Below, one piece after another: positions 1-9,696 of a stretch of 64,000 nt of DNA. The position numbers and the translations under genes are program-made. Below the pieces are notes generated by a model that was not told the DNA's origin, did not search any database, and saw only the letters and a list, made by a program, of their open reading frames with translations. Origin of the DNA: Homalodisca vitripennis (taxonomy: Eukaryota > Arthropoda > Insecta > Hemiptera > Cicadellidae); NCBI RefSeq assembly GCF_021130785.1, contig NC_060207.1, forward strand, positions 195,994,001 to 196,058,000, in the 5' to 3' direction. The stretch's first letter is position 1. Each line of letters starts with the position of its first letter.

Positions 1-1636
1 ACCACTTGTTGTTTCTGCAATATTTTTTACTTTGTCAAATTTATCATTGTGTAATTCTCTGTTTTCTTAATACATTTTATAGATTTAGTTGACACCTGAA
101 GAAGGGAATAGATTGCAATCCTCGAAACGTAGTGTTCTATCCTTGTAAAACGTAACGCTAACCAAAGTTCAAAATTGTCCATCTTTCCTTGAGAATGTGC
201 AGTAAGCTTATCTAATTGAATATAACTTGGGAGTCAAGATTTATCAATATCTATTGGCATACATATATAAGTGTAATAATGTTTGGGAACTTTAAAAATG
301 ATGTAAAAATTGATAACTGAAGTGTACTGTTACACAAAGATCAAACACCCTACAGAACAACGTTGACGATATAGAATAGTAGCAAGTAACGATATATAAC
401 GAAGCATAGTGAAATATATCTTAATATTTAATTTACGAGTAGCATATGTATTCTGAAATTCTTCAGTTCAAAGATAAACAGTAAAGTCGACAATATAAGG
501 GTTTGTAAATGAAAACTATTGCACGAAAATAATGTGTCTTTGACATATAATTAATTCACCAGCCTATTTTTCTAAAAACTATATATTTTACTCTGAAATC
601 TAAGAATCTCTTTTTGGAAAATATTCTTATTTTATGAGGTTTATGCTGTAAAAAGGTACTTTCAAGAGTTATGTTTCTACGAAGTAAAATAATTGAGTTT
701 TAAAACACTTAGTATTAAATCCATTGAACACAAGGTTTGAAAAGTTGTATTGGACAATGAAATCCGTATTGTATATTCTAATTGTTTTGCGTATACAATA
801 TGAAATTGTAAACATTTACAATACCTGACATGTTTTTTTTTACTGGGTTTGAAAGCATTATTTAATTTTTCTTAATGGTTTGTATTTAGTTATTGTCTTA
901 AGTAATTCATCTTTGAAAAACATAGTAATTTTAATGTACAATAATTTAACTTTGATGTAGGTATAAACAGTAAATTAATAAAGATCTAAGCATTTTAGAG
1001 ATATTTTTGTTTGTCGTACTTGTTTTTAGGGATAAATGAATTAATTGGGGAAATAACTGTTATGTACAAAACTGATTCATGTAAGAAACGCATTTGTGAT
1101 AGAACTGCAGTTTGTCACTTTTAGTTGTATGTAAGTTACTATTGTCATCATTTTGGTGGTTACTCACAACATTATACCTCACTTTTTATACTTATAGAAT
1201 ATATCCATGTTGTGAGGCACACAGCCGGTCATATAGCGGTGTTATCCTAAGTGTTTGCCGGTAGAAATCGCGTGCAAACATTCTTTACAGGATTAAAGTC
1301 TTGAAATATTTTTTCCTCTATCAGGATAGCAAGGTACTACCAATAATATCCATCAACCTTCACATGAGAGGGAAATGTTGGCAGAGCTGTTCCACGATTC
1401 GCTGAAGCTCGACAAAAAGCGCCATATTGTTTAAAAAGCTGGAAGCAGGATTTAATGGGTTAGGTTTTAGCCAATAATGATAAAAGTTCACACTCTTAAA
1501 TCCATTGTACATATAGATATATTTTATTGGTTATTTTTGTTAAACACATTGACTAATAAAAAATAAACTTGGAAATATGAATATTAATTACGCCACTTAA
1601 CAGGTATAAAACTGTAAGTGTATTTACTCTTTTATA
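1..1636. other. Gene-free AT-rich flank left of the Maverick
   Basis: I see no coding region, RNA gene or long repeat boundary in this stretch, apart from the dispersed repeat reported separately at about 95-530. Base composition is strongly AT-rich, unlike the GC-rich Maverick terminus that follows. Confidence 0.6.
95..530 (+). repeat. Dispersed repeat, copy 1 (ATCCTCGAAACGTAGTG family)
   Basis: The segment starts with a CTGAAGAAGGGAATAGATTG-like block followed by CAATCCTCGAAACGTAGTG. A diverged copy lies at about 29590-30110, and a shorter related block at 45985-46050. Similarity to the 29.6-kb copy can be followed in patches (TTACACAAAGATC and an ATTTAATTTRCGAGT block) for about 430 bp, so this is an old dispersed repeat. 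Blocks of the form GAAGA...CGAAACG are common near the ends of retroposons, but I cannot name the family. Confidence 0.5.
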
Positions 1637-1642
1637 GTGGTA
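1637..1642. repeat. Target site duplication, left copy (GTGGTA)
   Basis: The six bases GTGGTA directly precede the AGTAGAAC terminus and recur directly after the GTTCTACT terminus at 17730-17735. A 6-bp duplication is the hallmark of Maverick/Polinton integration by a retroviral-type integrase. Confidence 0.93.
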
Positions 1643-2100
1643 AGTAGAACGGGCGCCACTTTGGCGCTAACATGGGCTCTTATGGAGTTATTCTGGACCA
1701 ATGAGAAAGCAGCAATGGCGGCTAGGCCACGCCCCCTGCCCCCCTCCCCTCCCCCCTCCCACACCCCCCGCCCCCTCCTAGACCCCCTGCGACGACCCCC
1801 CAGCCAATGGGAGAGCAGCAAGCCCCCCACCTTACGAGAGCGATGGCGGACGAGCGATGGCGGACGGTGGTCATGGGCGGATGAACAAAAATTTGTGTCT
1901 CCGGCGGCCGGTATTCCGAACCCGGGCCCCTACGAATGCGAGACTGTCGCGCTGACCACTGGACCACGGAGACGAGTTGTGCGTGGCGGCGCGATATGGC
2001 TGTACGTGCGGCGCGGGGCGCCCGGCGTTATCGGCGATCAGCTGTAGTTTCTTAGCTTTGCGACTGCGGTGCTGCTATCTGGTAGAGACGGCTCACAACA
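1643..2100 (+). repeat. Left inverted terminal repeat
   Basis: This 458-bp block matches the reverse complement of 17261-17729, with scattered 1-nt indels and one larger difference near 2036 (about 19 extra bases in the right copy). The outer half is extremely C-rich on this strand (1720-1800) and contains the sequence CCAATGG. A duplicated GATGGCGGACGAGC-type motif lies at about 1840-1865. The inner edge at 2100 abuts PolB coding sequence with no spacer. Confidence 0.93.
1897..1973 (-). ncRNA. tRNA-like Pol III unit in left ITR
   Basis: Read on the minus strand, this 77-nt unit starts GTCTCCG and ends CGGAGAC, a perfect 7-bp acceptor-like stem. It carries an A box (TGGTCCAGTGGTCAGCG), a B-box-like GGTTCGGAATACC, and a T5 terminator just downstream (A5 at 1887-1891 on the plus strand). 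The anticodon arm does not fold well, so it is probably a tRNA-derived Pol III unit rather than a functional tRNA. Transcription would run towards the element's left tip. A twin lies in the right ITR. Confidence 0.6.
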
Positions 2101-2867
2101 GGCCTCCGCTCTCTAGCAAAGTTAATGCTTAACTCGTTCTGGGGTAAGTTTGGGCAGAGAGAAAACCAGACAAAAACGCTCATCACCAGAGACCCTGAGG
2201 AACTGTTTAAGCTGTGTATGGATTCTAGCGTTGCCGTAAACAGAATACAGGAAATCAACGATGACGTTGTCCTGGTAAGCTGGCAACATTTAGAAGAAGT
2301 GGGCGAGTCATTAGCCACTGTAAACGTTTGTCCTAGCTGCCTACACTACAAGTCAAGCCCGTTTAAAGCTTTATGATCATCTGGAGGCACTGGGTAAACA
2401 AGTATTGTACTACGATACAGACAGTGTTGTGTACGTATACAAAAATGGCTTGTACAGAGTAAATACCGGCGACTACCTAGGGCAGATGACAGACGAGCTG
2501 GCTAAAGACTACGGTCCCGGATCTCATATTGTAGAATTTGTTTCCGGTGGTCCAAAGACGTATGCTTATCGCGTTTTTTCCACAAACAAAAACGATTTTG
2601 TATCTGTCTGCAAAATCAAGGGTCTCACTCTTAACCTAAAAACTTCAAAAAATCTAAATTTTGAAAAACTTAAAGAAATGGTTCTTAGTGAAACCTGGGT
2701 AACACTCGATATTGAAGAAAACAGAATTAGGAGAACAAAGTCCCAGGCAAATAGTTTACTGTCCAAAGAGACAAAGGTTTTTCAAAATTACAGGTCCAAA
2801 ACGCAGACGCGAAGGTGAGTATGGAACCCTGCCTTATGGTTATTGTAAAATGTCAAAAACCAGTTAG
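2101..2867 (+). pseudogene. Protein-primed DNA polymerase B, C-terminal remnant
   Basis: This is the C-terminal end of a family-B, protein-primed DNA polymerase, the enzyme that replicates Polintons. Motif B is visible at 2119-2160 (residues LNSFWGKFGQ) and the catalytic motif C at 2405-2425 (YYDTDS). The C-terminal tail with a basic KRRR run and a TLPYGY-type ending reaches the stop at 2865-2867. Upstream, the terminal-protein, exonuclease and motif-A regions are absent: the open frame begins directly at the ITR edge. Frames change near 2331-2334 and again near 2785-2800. A typical Polinton PolB exceeds 1,000 residues; about 250 codons remain. It cannot polymerise DNA in this form. Confidence 0.9.
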
Positions 2868-3913
2868 ATGGTACCTTATGCTGACAATACAGAATTATGT
2901 TAACAAGTAATGAGTCTATTGTCACAGTCGAATTGAGTTTGGAGCGAAAATGAGGAAAATAAATGAATAAATTTACCTCTGTACTGTATTCCCTTTAGTC
3001 GTACTCCATCCACCATCACCACGACACCGGAAATATTCTGGTTCTTCATCTTCCTCACCCGAATATCCTGATTGCGAATTCCGCAAAAAACTACTAATCA
3101 CTAGCACTGGAGACCACGGATGACGCAGAGGATGATCGTGATAGTGGTATTATTAAAAACGTATCAACGAGAAACGAGTATAGGTGATACGCACCAAGAA
3201 TAATTGGTAGCACTCTGCACGGAGCCGAACTCAGTACTGAGAGCGGGATACGTGGTAGAACGGCGCCTCTACTAGCACATGTGGTCAACACATGTTGTGT
3301 GACGCACTTCCTGCGCTGTTGTATTCGCGGTTCCAGAGCCGGGGTGACGAGGAGGTTGGTCTAAACACCGTAGAAACAAACTTTTCCTTCGGTCGTTACG
3401 AGGTGTGACCATGTAAGGTGCGAGGACTCACGCATGTAGATGGGTGAAACCTTCACTGGACGGGCACCTCTAGCGTCCACCACCCTGTAAAAGCGCTCGG
3501 AAAACCCGTGTTTACGTCAGCAGGTGGTATAATGATATGAAGTATGCAATAAGGCTAATTTCAGCCACTAATCCGATTTATGCCTCTGCAGACTCTAGAT
3601 TATATAAACTCTTTCCACAATCCTACTACCACTACTAAAGGGAATATAGTATCATACTCTCGGTCTTTAATCGCTGCTCGAGAGAATACCCTTGTTCAAC
3701 GGACAAGGAAGGGAGGTGGGAACTCGTTTGTCCCATCACAGCATACAGCGTTGGTTGGGGCTGTATGGGTATTCCCGGTCGGCGTGTTGACAGTCGATCA
3801 GAGTGTTGACAACCATCGGTAATGCCAGGGGGATAACGGAGGCATGAACTAGCGTCTTTTGGAGCATGCCACGGTCTACAGCGGTGGAGGGGCTGTAGAA
3901 TTTAGGGGGTTAA
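2868..3913. other. Stretch between polB remnant and integrase, no convincing gene
   Basis: I see no recognisable protein here in either strand. A Ser-rich plus-strand stretch at about 3007-3122 and an 80-codon plus-strand frame at 3580-3822 are open but have no family resemblance I can name. The stretch may hold remnants of lost genes. Confidence 0.5.
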
Positions 3914-3921
3914 ATATAAAA
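3914..3921 (+). promoter_or_regulatory. TATA box of the integrase gene
   Basis: ATATAAAAG lies about 30 bp upstream of the integrase ATG at 3950, and no competing gene lies between. The very short distance implies a tiny 5' leader, as at other promoters in this element. Confidence 0.55.
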
Positions 3922-3949
3922 GATTACTTAGATATTCATCATTTGCGTA

Positions 3950-4883
3950 ATGGACAAGCGTCAAGCAATAGCTAACGAGCTACACAGACCGGCTCGTCGC
4001 AAATTTCAAGAGGCGTGGCGTCACCTTGAAAGGTTAAAGACGATTTGTACCAAGCGGATCTTGTAGAGATGCTACCGTACGCTGGTGAAAACAAAGGTAT
4101 GAAATACATACTTACGATGATAAATTGCTTAACAAAGTTTGCTTTTGCTGTACCGCTAAAGAGTAAAACCGGATTAGAGGTAGCGAGAGCGTTAGAAACC
4201 AATTTTGAAGAAGCATAAGATGAAGAACTTTCAGACCGATCAGGGTAAAGAATGGTTTCAACATTCATGTTAACAAACTGATGACGGCGTACGAAATAAA
4301 TCACTATAACACTTACTCAGAGCTTAAAGCAAGTATAGTAGAACGGCTCAATCGGACGCTAAAAGAAAAAATGTGGAAACTGTTTACTGCTAGAGGTAAT
4401 TACGAGTGGCTCTCCATGTTACCGAGAATAGTTAAGGAGTACAACGCATCCGTTCACAGGAGCATCGGTATGAAACCGAAGGATGTGAGGGAAAAACACG
4501 TAAAGCTTATTCTGACGCGTATCGAAAAATCGAGAAGAAATAAAGGGAAAAAAACAGATCGAGTCAAAGTTCAACGTGAACGATAAAGTAAGAATTAGCA
4601 AGTACAAGCGTGTTTTTAAAAAAGGTTACATGCCGAACTGGACGAATGAAATATTCACAGTGTTCGCCGTGAAACCGAGCAATCCAAAGACATACATTCT
4701 GATGGACTCTAGCGGACTGTGTTAAAAGGTGGTTTTTACAAAGAGGAACTAGCCAAAGCAAAAACTGGTGACGTTTATCTAATTGAAAAAGTATTAAAAA
4801 GAAAAAAAGATAAAGTACTTGTTAGATGGACAGGTTTCGATAAAACAAGTGATACGTGGATAGACAAGAAGCATATTATCTGA
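3950..4883 (+). pseudogene. Maverick integrase (DDE, C-terminal chromodomain), frameshifted
   Basis: This is a retroviral-type integrase that would insert the element and create the 6-bp duplication. The N-terminal part (3950 on) shows the family's ELHRPARRKF block. The catalytic core follows: first Asp in QADLVEM (codon 4057-4059), NKGMKYIL, second Asp in QTDQGKEW (codon 4238-4240), and Glu in KASIVERLNRTL (codon 4341-4343). The D-to-E distance is about 34-35 codons, as in D,D35E enzymes. An SH3-like NVNDKVRIS segment follows at about 4575, and a chromodomain (LVRWTGFDKTSDTW) ends at 4881-4883. Pieces lie in all three forward frames; one shift sits in an A7 run at 4548-4554. I see no independent nonsense codon. 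Confidence 0.93.
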
Positions 4884-4902
4884 GGACTTAATGTTCCGTC
4901 CA

Positions 4903-4924
4903 AGAGAGAGAGAGAGAGAGAGAG
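4903..4924. repeat. (GA)n tract between integrase and ATPase
   Basis: About 11 GA units lie in the short gap between the integrase stop and the ATPase frame. A tract like this is prone to length change and may blur the upstream boundary of the next gene. Confidence 0.8.
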
Positions 4925-4990
4925 CGACTGCTGGTGCAAGCTTATATTTTAAACATAGATATTTACGATGCGCAGTCAGTAACAGCTGGA

Positions 4991-5685
4991 ATGCGTGTCG
5001 TGAAGCAGTCTCTGGAGCTACCCGTGTCTAATTTTGACCGGTATGTGGGTGGAGGGGGAGATTTGGAAAAAAGCAAGCACGGTCTTCTCCTACCAAACTC
5101 TATACGCTGTATTATTGCAGGGCCTTCTAATTGCGGTAAAACCAACGTGCTGTTCAACCTCTTGTTTGATCCAAACGGCCTTGTTTACGAGAACGTGTAC
5201 GTTTTTTCTAAATCACTTTATCAACCCAAATACCAATTTCTTGCAAAGGTATTGCCTAAAGAGATTGGTTTACTTTCCTTCAGATGACAATAACACCGTT
5301 ATAAGTCCTAGCGAAGCCAAACCGCATTCCATTATGGTTTTCGACGACATAGCGTGTGAAAAGCATGACAACATCCGCGCTTATTTCACTATGGGCCGTC
5401 ACAACAATATCGATGTTTTCTATCTTGGCCAAACGTACAGCAGGATCCCCAAAACAACTGATACGAGACAATGCAAATTTTTTAATACTCTTTAAACAGG
5501 ATGACATGAATCTTAAACACGTGTACGCTGATCACATCAATACAGACATGCCGTATGACTCTTTGAAAAAACTATGCACTCTAGCGTGGAATGACAAGCA
5601 TGGATTTCTTGTCATAGACAAGGATCGCGACCTTTATAAGGGCAGATACCGCGTTGGGGTTGACACTTTCCTTGAGTCACTATGA
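4991..5685 (+). pseudogene. FtsK/HerA-type genome-packaging ATPase, frameshifted
   Basis: This enzyme would pump element DNA into capsids. The Walker A motif GPSNCGKTN lies at about 5120-5146, preceded by the family's KHGLLLPNS block. The Walker B motif HSIMVFDDIACEKH lies at about 5325-5366, followed by the conserved GRHNNIDVFYLGQTYSRIPK region (about 5395-5455). The first ATG is at 4991, although the frame is open further upstream to a GTG at 4934. The frame changes near 5260-5270 and again in the A4 run at 5451-5454. The length is normal for Polinton ATPases (about 230 codons). Its TGA stop overlaps the next gene's ATG in an ATGA arrangement. Confidence 0.92.
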
Positions 5686-6867
5686 GTACGCGGATCTATT
5701 ACTACAACGACGTTAGAAGTATGCAGATGCCGGTTGCGGTTGGTATCAAGAGACCTACAAAGGTAAGCTCTAATCTTTGCACGTGGTATTACGCAGATAA
5801 GAAAAGGTTTTTGCGGTAACTATTGCAGTAGACGTGGTGCACACGGTCATGCGTATAATAGACTTTGTTGGCGTCATAGAAGACCAGGTTGCTACAGCAG
5901 GAGCTTACCGCCAATAGTGCTGTTGATGATTTCATCTAGCCAGCGTATATACAACAGAGATAGGTGGATAGCGTTTATAGCCGAGTGTCAGGAGAAGAAT
6001 GTACCTATTGAATTGGTAATTTACCATGAGGACATGCTAAACGGTACGGTGCGTGAACCCATGAACCTACTGTCTCGGTTTAGACCGTTCCCCGACCTCT
6101 TTGGCAAGCCGATATTGAAACTCAGTAACAGTCACGGTAGTTTGAAACTTTACTCAGATATACTTAAGGATGTTGAAGTATGCTTGTGATATACCTTATG
6201 CCACTAAGTGTATAGTGTTGACTGAGCGCAGTATACCAGTTAGATCCCCCGTTACACTCTATAGACGTGCACTGCGGTCGCGGTGTTACTTAAACATAAG
6301 TTACAATGTAAGTTACGGCCCAATGCCTAGTAGTGTAATGGAAGGCGGGGTAAACCGTTTGCTGCAGTGAACAACATATGTCAAGGACTGTACACAGCAG
6401 ATTTCTTGAAACTTGCATTACCCACAGTACCACTGCAGTGCGAAAAATTTGGCATCTCTTTGGTAACGAAAACCGGTGAGTATAAAATAACACAACCAAA
6501 CCTGTTTAGAAGCTGGCATGAATTTACCGGCGCAAACTCGGATGAGTTTCTTCTTCTAAACTCATATCTGTTGCACAACACTAACGTTGATCGACCTATT
6601 CAACGTTTGAAGGAATATATGGACAGAACAGTGTCAAACGATCAGTATACGGTCGCTGAGATCCCTCAGTGGCGGCACGGTATTAAAAGAACATTATTTT
6701 TTAGAGATATGACGCTACGAGAACGCATACCCAGATTCAATCCTGAGACAGACAGATATTACTACGGCCTACCATTGACCTCTGGTGTTTCACTTAAAGA
6801 AGTGATTCGTTACATTAGAAAACACAAGAAGCGGGCATTGTTTTTTAGACAAGTAGAACTGCCATGA
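5682..6867 (+). pseudogene. Uncharacterised Maverick protein, frameshifted
   Basis: I do not recognise this family. The ATG at 5682 overlaps the ATPase stop (ATGA). The first piece is 45 codons, rich in Tyr near the N-terminus (RIYYYNDVRSM). A second piece at 5917-6189 contains RIYNRDRWIAFI and VIYHEDMLNG. The largest piece, 6367-6867, is 166 codons and ends with basic KKRALFFRQVELP. The pieces lie in different frames but are contiguous and dense in coding-like sequence, so I read them as one gene of roughly 390 codons with about three shifts; two adjacent genes are possible. Position between ATPase and the capsid genes suggests a structural or morphogenesis role, but that is only inference. 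Confidence 0.6.
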
Positions 6868-7085
6868 AGAGGGTAAGGTTTGACGATAGAGTGGAGGTAA
6901 GGCTAGTTTCGCGGTATGACGAGTGCAGATTATTCGATACTTCATCATTTTTCGAACAGATGAGGAAATCCTATATAAATAAACAGATAGCAGGCTGTGG
7001 GTTCAGTGTCAATCATGGCGCGAAACAAGAAGCAGCTTATGACGGAGATATCAAAATTAAAGAAAGCTATAAAACAAAAGTATAA
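6864..7085 (+). CDS. Small basic protein, function unknown (73 aa)
   Basis: The ATG at 6864 overlaps the upstream stop in an ATGA arrangement, the same coupling seen at 5682 and 8064, which supports it as a real start. The first 30 residues are charged (MKRVRFDDRVEVRL). The 3' half overlaps the promoter and first codons of the next gene in another frame, so only the 5' half may be under protein selection. I recognise no domain. Confidence 0.4.
   Translation: MKRVRFDDRVEVRLVSRYDECRLFDTSSFFEQMRKSYINKQIAGCGFSVNHGAKQEAAYDGDIKIKESYKTKV
6972..7007 (+). promoter_or_regulatory. Core promoter: TATATAAA plus TTCAGT initiator
   Basis: TATATAAA begins at 6972 and TTCAGT lies at 7002-7007, with the presumed +1 A at 7005, 33 bp from the TATA start. 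TCAGT is the classical arthropod initiator. The next ATG is at 7015, giving a leader of only about 10 nt. Confidence 0.65.
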
Positions 7086-8067
7086 TCGGTTTAAGCGGGG
7101 TGAATTGGAGTCCGAGGAGATGTTTGAAAAGCAATACCAGCCGTTGATCAAGGAATTGCGTGACACCAAGGAGACCCGCACTTTACACACCGATGTCAAG
7201 AAGGAAATCAAGAAAGAGGAAGATGATGCAGATGATGACGATGATGAAAACTCAGAGTTTCTACCAAATGTATTTTCTTCGCCTAATCTTCCCCATTTAA
7301 AACCATCGGTCTCCACTAGACTTGATTCTGGAGCAGAAGAAGTGTTTGAGACAGACGACCAAGGTGATGGTGGAAACAACGAAATTACAAAAATGCTCTC
7401 AACACCTACGGGTCTACAGACGGCGTCCCAATATATCGCCGACAGCTTTGCACATCCGTTGACCAGAAAGTACATGCAAGAGCTTATGAAGGATTTGGGT
7501 GGGCGTTCATCTAAAATTGACCATCTTTACGGTCCTCGTTACGAAAAAAAATACTTTAATGGTTGGCAATAAAGAATTGCAGTTTGATGAGGACGGTAGT
7601 ATTCGAATAGATGATGTGGCGTATAAGCCACAAGAGGGTCTGTACGAGTTGATTTTCAAGCGAATACCAGATGATGAAATCTACAATGACGAAGACAAAA
7701 TCGCTTACAAAGATATACTGAAGAAAACTAGCGCTCATAAAAGAAACTATAACCCAAATGGAGTTATCAATCGCAAACACGTCGCTCAAGTATAAGTATG
7801 TAATTTCAGACTTATTTCCAAAAGTAGTTAAGGGTTCTGGAGCTGACAGGAAAGCTCATAGTGTGACTAAATCACTATCAGATCCCGATACGGTTTACTG
7901 GAACGATCCAAATGAGTTGTGCGACCGTCTTAGGCTGTTGGTGGCATCCGCTGAAGCTGGAAAACACGAACCACAAGAACGAGATTATAAATATCATTGA
8001 AGAATTGAAAGAATCAAAGACTATATCAGGTGATGGTAACGCGAGATTCAGATCATTGATGAGATGA
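7015..8067 (+). pseudogene. DUF8207-type Maverick protein, frameshifted
   Basis: This resembles a protein family common in arthropod Mavericks (DUF8207-like from memory). The N-terminus (MARNKKQLMTEISKLKKAI) is a basic coiled coil, followed by an acidic linker (EEDDADDDDDE, about 7215-7250) and a LYGPRYEKKYF block near 7525. The conserved C-terminal domain continues in other frames: EGLYELIFKRIPDDEIYNDE (about 7633-7692), then DTVYWNDPNELCDRLRLLVA (about 7888-7947). The stop at 8065-8067 overlaps the next ATG at 8064 (ATGA). Frames change near 7560, 7765 and 7965. Function is unknown; the coiled coil and abundance among structural genes suggest a virion or scaffold role. It has its own TATA/initiator promoter. 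Confidence 0.75.
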
Positions 8068-8425
8068 CCGTCAATAAGTTTGGTCAGAGGCCCACAATCT
8101 CTGAAGAAGCAAGACATCCAGAGAGTTATGAATACTGTAAACAAAAAGCTAAAGAAAGATGTAAGAAGATTGTACTCTCAAATTGCAATCCTTCAGAATC
8201 AAGCGCTTATTCAGCAGGATCAAATAAAACAGCTTACAAAATACAAATGAAGAAGCTATAAGACGTCTAGCAGTTCAACTATTTCACTGGATCAACAAGA
8301 TACACACTACCGTACCTCCAGCTCGCTTCCACGCCGTCTTAGATGCTGATGAAAACTCATATATTGACTGGGATAAGATATTTAATAAAGAGCAATGTAC
8401 AGGAGGAGTCTTCATCACTTGTAAA
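8064..8425 (+). pseudogene. Fibre-like MSVDKFG family protein, copy 1, frameshifted
   Basis: The start MTVNKFGQR at 8064 is a variant of the MSVDKFGRR start of copies 2 and 3. A second frame encodes a probable coiled coil rich in Lys, Gln and Leu (about 8105-8245). A third frame carries the C-terminal block RRLAVQLFHWIN...YIDWDKI, shared with copy 2. Two frame changes are visible. The third frame has no stop codon and runs in frame into copy 2, so the stop seen at the end of copy 2 (TAA after DWDKIL) is lost here (TTT AAT AAA). Function is inferred from copy 3. Confidence 0.65.
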
Positions 8426-8809
8426 ATGAGTGTGGACAAGTTTGGACGACGCTTCAAGCGTACAAAGGCTAAACAAGGTCCGAAAGGCGAGGGATTCAAT
8501 GTGACTGCCGAAGGTGACTATGACGTGCAGAGAAAACGTCTGAGAAATCTAGGGAACCCTGAAGATGAACTAGACGCTGTTAATCTACAGACGTTGATCA
8601 GTAAGTTAGGAGATCTGCAGACCGAAATGATTACTTTAACCGACAAGTTAAACAGCTTGAAAGATTCGCAAGAAAATTCTATGAAGCTTTTAGCGGTTCA
8701 ATTGTTCCATTGGATCAATAGAGTACACAGTACCGTAGCTGTTGGTAGGTTTCAAGCACACTTTAACGTTGATGCACATACATATATCGACTGGGATAAG
8801 ATATTATAA
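8426..8809 (+). CDS. Fibre-like MSVDKFG family protein, copy 2 (127 aa)
   Basis: This is an intact open frame, one of the few in the element. It begins MSVDKFGRR, continues with a basic segment and GPKGEGFNVTAEGDYD, then one repeat of the form KRLRNLxNPEDELDAVNLQTL. A predicted coiled coil (about residues 55-85) is followed by the block LAVQLFHWIN...YIDWDKIL. The GKRL..N..PxxxxDAVNL repeat resembles repeats of phage tail-fibre and collar proteins, so a trimeric fibre or its anchor is a reasonable inference. A similar leader (CATCACTTG about 10 nt before the ATG) precedes copies 2 and 3. Confidence 0.7.
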   Translation: MSVDKFGRRFKRTKAKQGPKGEGFNVTAEGDYDVQRKRLRNLGNPEDELDAVNLQTLISKLGDLQTEMITLTDKLNSLKDSQENSMKLLAVQLFHWINRVHSTVAVGRFQAHFNVDAHTYIDWDKIL

Positions 8810-8843
8810 AGAGTAAAGTTCGTGACTCGCCATCACTTGCACA

Positions 8844-9641
8844 ATGAGTGTTGACAAGTTTGGACGGCGATCCAGGCAGTTTGGAAAAGGCGGGTTAAGG
8901 GGACCGAAAGGAGATGGATTCAAGCTGACGGCCGAAGGTGACTACGACATTAACGGGAAGCGTCTAAGACATGTAAAAAGTCCAGAAGATGATCTCGACG
9001 CCGTAAATCTACAAACGCTGACCAGTAAATCGGTGATAATCGGGAAAGATGGAATTGACTGTCGGAAACAGAGATTGAGCAATATAAGTAAAGCTACAAG
9101 ACCATACGATGCTCTACCACTCGCTCAACTGGCCGAACACATACCGTCAAAAGATTTAAAGGATAAATCTTACAAGTTCCAGCGCTTTAGATTACATCAA
9201 ATTGGGGAGCCTAAACAAAACGATGACGCGTTAACACTCGGTTACTTCAAAAATAACACTATCAAAAAAAGGCAGGATGGTTGGGAGCTTGGAAACAAAA
9301 GGCCTAAAGCTAGTGGCCGATCCTGTCGAGCTTCGTGACGCTGTGACGCTCAACTATTTCAACGCAAACACAGTTACAAAGAAGCAAGACGGTTGGGAGT
9401 TTGCAAACAAAAAGTTAGGGTTAGTTGCAGACCCTACCGAAAATGCAGGATGCTGTGACAATGAACTATCTCGTTTCGTGTCTTAAGTGAAGTGTTTTAC
9501 AGTTTCTATATACGTCTCGCTCCTCCTGGTGATAGTGTTAGATCGGTCGCTAAAGACCAGTGGATTCGTTCAAACGTTGTTGATCCGTTTTTCTTAAACG
9601 CCAAAACGAAAATAATGAGAATCGGAAGACTAATTATATAA
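8844..9641 (+). pseudogene. Fibre-like MSVDKFG family protein, copy 3, longest, frameshifted
   Basis: The protein starts MSVDKFGRRSRQFGKGG and carries at least four diverged repeats of about 30-40 residues of the form (N)GKRLxxVxxPxDxxDAVNLxxL, e.g. KRLRHVKSPEDDLDAVNLQT, GLKLVADPVELRDAVTLNYF and LGLVADPTENA. Repeats of this kind occur in tail-fibre and collar proteins, so this is the likely receptor-binding fibre. The frame shifts near the A4 run at about 9297-9300 and again near 9445-9480. A last open piece reaches the TAA at 9639-9641, a stop that lies inside the TATA box of the PLA2 gene. Relation to copies 1 and 2 suggests tandem duplication. Confidence 0.7.
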
Positions 9642-9670
9642 AACTGTGATTGCAAGCCATACACTGCAGT
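9635..9670 (+). promoter_or_regulatory. Core promoter of the PLA2 gene: TATATAAAA plus GCAGT
   Basis: TATATAAAA begins at 9635 and a TGCAGT initiator-like motif has its A at 9668, 33 bp away, the same spacing as the DUF8207 promoter. The TATA box overlaps the stop codon of the upstream fibre-like gene. Confidence 0.6.
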
Positions 9671-9696
9671 CTGGTTTTGGCCACGGCGCGGATAAA

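Noticed and set aside
1624..2047. Open frames on both strands in the left ITR (68, 81 and 136 codons), mirrored in the right ITR (17166-17775)
   Set aside because: They arise from GC-rich, stop-poor ITR sequence on both strands, have Pro/Gly/Arg-only composition and overlap the tRNA-like units and mutual reverse complements.
3580..3822. 80-codon plus-strand ORF between polB remnant and integrase
   Set aside because: No family similarity, no promoter, and no ATGA coupling to neighbours.
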